From Isoetes taiwanensis (lineage: Eukaryota; Streptophyta; Lycopodiopsida; Isoetales; Isoetaceae): a stretch of 64,000 nt of DNA. A program made the translations under genes and the position numbers. The stretch is from NCBI GenBank assembly GCA_021234155.1, contig JAJEKV010000041.1, positions 2,732,447 to 2,796,446 of the forward strand, in the 5' to 3' direction. The notes beneath the pieces were generated by a model. The model was not told the origin of the DNA, did not search any database, and saw nothing but the letters and a program-made list of their open reading frames with translations. Shown piece by piece: positions 61,140 through 64,000 of the stretch (the first letter of the stretch is position 1; each line of letters opens with the position of its first letter).

Positions 61140-61279
61140 TCTAAGAATGTGCGTTCCACACAACCTAAATATGCTTTCTTGTTGGTACAAAGAAGAATAT
61201 ACAAAATTTCAGAAAAGGAGCAAAAAAGAGTAATGGTATAGATAGATATGAAAATTTATGGCCCAACCTCTTAATTTTT

Positions 61280-62680
61280 TTGAAGAACGTGTTTTACTTC
61301 ATATTATACACTCAAAATATTACAAAGTACTTCCAGAAGTAAGAAATATCCCTGAAGCATCAATCACTTTTAGATGATCACTCCATATTGGAAATTTAAT
61401 ACGATCAGGCCAATTGGAGATCTGAAAGCAATTATACAACTTCTTACGAATTTCTTGAAGTACCACCTGAGAAGAAATATGCTTATCATTAAAGACCTTT
61501 CTTCGCCTTCGCTTCCATACACTCCATATTAGCCAAGACTTTGCCATGTGAAATGCAATCCTTTTAGAAGCAGTCCACTGATTTGGATAAATACCCAAAA
61601 GAAAGTGCTGACTATCCAAAGATACTCCAAAAAGAGAATGCAGCCAGGACCTAAGACTACTCAGCTCTTCACACAAATATAAACAATGCTCCAATGTTTC
61701 AATGCACCGCTCACACATTGGGCAAAGTGGGCTTACTCCCGGCTTAAAGCGATGAACCATCTCATTAACTCTCAAAGAGCGATGAATCACCTGCCAAAGT
61801 AAAACATTTACCTTTGGAGGATTATATTTAGACCAAACAAGGTTCCAGATGGATTGCCATTGAGAAGGCAAAGTCTGTAAGTGCCATTTTCGAGAAGGTG
61901 ATAAAGTACTTGAGGATGTAAGCAATCTGTAGCATGAACTTACTAGCTTCTTGCCTTCTTTAACACCTTGAACAAAGTTCCAGCATCTCTGGTCACCAAC
62001 CTTCTTAATTAAAGGAAGAGCACTTGCTACATAAGCCCATATACTGATATCTTTATCCAACAACCCATATTTCTCCTGAAACCATTGCCAAGGAGCAATG
62101 TCAATACCAAAATACCACTGTTCAATAGAAATAATACCTGCTCTCCTCCACCTTGCTTGGGAATGCGCATGCATAAATTCTACAACTGGGTGTATTTGTC
62201 CATGAGTATACAAAGGCACCCACAAAAAGGGGGAAGATGCCTGAAGACAAGCTTCCCAATCAAATGTAATCACCTGTTGGACTACCTTCCAGGCCCGAAG
62301 CAAGCCTTTCAGTACTGGAGAGGCATGTGAATAAGCTTTCAATGGATATAACAATGCCCAAGGGAGCTCAATTCTCACACCTCGCTTATGAAAAACCATA
62401 CACTTCTTCACTGATTGTTTAAGTAACTTCATACCTGGTGATGCACAATCATCTTTCAAGAAACTGAACAATAACTTAGAAGCTAAGACCTTACCCTGTA
62501 AAGAAAGATCCAACATACCAAGTCCTCCTTGTTGTTTAAACAACATACATTTCTTCCACGCCACCTTCACAGTGCCTCCTTTATCAGTACACCAGACAAA
62601 ATCTCTTACAATCTTTTTTATCTCTGCAAACTTAGAAGCTGGAGCCAATAGAACCGAAACCAAATAAATATGTAAACAGT
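61280..62680 (-). mobile_element. L1-type LINE fragment, 5'-truncated
   Basis: The minus-strand frame 62663-61320 (447 codons) starts inside the RT C-terminal part (LVSVLLAPASKFAEIKK). It continues through zf-RVT (NPPKVNVLLWQVIHRSL, CPMCERC, EHCLYLC). Flanks share a 16-bp duplication, caacctcttaattttt, at 61264-61279 and 62681-62696, with a short T run at the 3' side. It is distinct in sequence from the LINE at 12912 and inserted into the inverted-repeat element. The frame is open, but the element lacks ORF1, endonuclease and RT core. Confidence 0.9.
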
Positions 62681-62724
62681 CAACCTCTTAATTTTTGAAA
62701 CAGTCAACTAGTTGCATGGACTAC

Positions 62725-64000
62725 CCCTTCCTCCCTCTCTTTTTTTCTTTTTTATATAATGGATGTTGCTTGTTCGCTCTTTTTAATCATATCTACAACA
62801 GACTTACCATTTGTGATTTCTAAGAATATTTTTTAGTCATATCTACAAGAGACTTACTGGTTGTCATTTCTAAGAATATGGTCCATAGGTGGATAGATTT
62901 AATTTGGTCACGGCATTGCTGAATTGTTCGAATTTCTATTATATCCAGTTTAAAGGCAAATTTCCTCCTTTTACATTACTACTTCAATAACCTTTTACGT
63001 TTCCAAACACATTTAGACATTTCGTCATTTATGATGGGAGGCAGCTTAAATCCAGTTATGAATTTGCTGGGCACTGCCCAATAATTTCTTGCAGACCAGA
63101 TCTCAATAGAGATTTTGCCTTGACCTGAGATATGGTATTATGTACTTTTAGCATTTTGTTTTCTATGATAAAGAAGATTTACATGATCCACTACATGTGG
63201 AAATGGCCTTTTGTTGGCAAAGCACTGCTCTAGAAGTTTGTTTGAGCAATAGGGATGGTAACGGAAAGCATAGCAATGGAGGCTAGCCATCAAACAAATG
63301 ATCTGGGTTCCATAAACAAAGCTATGGAGAAGGAGAAATCCAAATGGATGACGATTTTGGTTCAAATACTCTATTCAACCAGATTGCGTGTGCAGTACTG
63401 AAGGTTATGGCAAATGAGGCAAGCATGGCTAAATAAGAAGTATCATGTCTCCCATTTGCAAGGGCATGGTAGAGCTTCTTAGTCTTTTTCTGAAACTCAA
63501 AATGAAGATGTGCTTGTGGCTGATACCAAAGAAAACCAGGTATGGTAGTGATGTTTTATGTGGTTATTAAAGCAGGGAATCCGTTTGTTCATAAAGCACA
63601 GAGATGCTATTATCTACAGATGAAAATTGGTCTCAAACCTAAAGGTGTAAGCAGAAAAATACTTCTAGGTGTTCAAATGCTTGGTATTGGTTATCCCCTT
63701 CTAGAAAGATGGATAATATATGAATGTAATTTTGTGACGTTTATTAGATTAAGCACTATTTAATTAAAGTGGGTCTCATTCCATTCCCACTTTTTTTCGG
63801 AACCCTGTTATTTTACACAAAAAGGAGAGCTCCGACTCAAAAACTGTCCAATATTTCGAATATTTGTCTCTTAGTGTGGGTTCGAGCTTTCTCGTGGTTT
63901 TCTTGGATAGCGAGTCGAGAACAAGAACAATACAACTCAAACAAAGGAAATTCATTAAAGATTGAAACCAAACTTCTAGTTGAAAAAGAATTTTTATTAA
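62725..64000. other. Right flank, no recognised gene
   Basis: Frames at 63138-63365 (minus) and 63542-63763 (plus) show no family features. Nothing else stands out. Confidence 0.45.

Larger units (their letters stand above)
58268..62724. mobile_element. Element with long (about 0.8-0.9 kb) inverted arms
   Basis: 58268-59060 matches the reverse complement of about 60370-61280 plus 62681-62724. The outer ends share gtagtccatgca. The right arm is interrupted by a LINE. Inside each arm lie cctataaataccac (TATA-like) and a short frame starting MAREKGDLNQAIRK. Long terminal inverted repeats suggest a Mutator-like element, but I find no 9-bp duplication or transposase. Two inverted copies of another repeat are also possible. 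Confidence 0.65.

Noticed and set aside
1-64000. CRISPR array, rRNA genes, bacterial operon signals
   Set aside because: Tandem repeats lack regular unique spacers, and the genes, introns and transposons are those of a plant nucleus.

Overview
This is nuclear DNA of a land plant. The main evidence is a complete second-largest subunit gene of the plant-specific RNA polymerases IV/V, an ATL-type RING-H2 gene, EIN3-like and PPR gene pieces, a plant-style LRR receptor gene, and CACTA, chromovirus, copia and L1-type transposons. HUH-endonuclease elements that look like Replitrons, and P5B-ATPase exons (a family that, as I recall, flowering plants lack), lean towards a non-flowering plant. I cannot name the species.

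Layout. 1-1468: 3' part of an LRR receptor-like gene with a late frameshift. 2567-12702: a complete CACTA DNA transposon (32-bp terminal inverted repeats, GAT target duplication). I see no transposase in it, but it carries fragments of an EIN3-like gene and a PPR gene. 12847-32649: an ATL RING-H2 gene split after about 21 codons by a 5'-truncated L1-type LINE (11-bp target duplication, poly-A tail). That LINE is itself split by a 16.7-kb Ty3/gypsy chromovirus (14495-31218, CCATT target duplication).

The chromovirus is the most unusual object. Besides a decayed gag/protease and an open RT-RNase H-integrase-chromodomain frame, it has about 8 kb of extra DNA between primer-binding site and gag. 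This holds an intact 452-codon ORF whose C-terminus is a whole histone H3 fold, a second acidic ORF with a weakly H3-like end, and a decayed piece of a P5B-type ATPase gene that still has introns.

About 33.2-43 kb: two diverged, inverted copies of an HUH (rolling-circle type) element. Each has lost a different catalytic motif, and each carries its own later insertion. Copy B has a triplicated 540-bp upstream segment. About 43.3-44.8 kb: small repeats and a 220-bp palindrome.

47314-57928: the Pol IV/V second subunit (NRPD2/NRPE2-like), seven coding exons that add up to 1174 codons in consistent phase, with a decayed Ty1/copia element inside its fifth coding intron. 58268-62724: a long inverted-repeat element containing a SINE head and a second truncated LINE. 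The last 1.3 kb holds nothing I recognise.

Overall the window has two or three host genes in a bed of nested transposons. The only host gene that looks intact encodes a subunit of the machinery that silences transposons.
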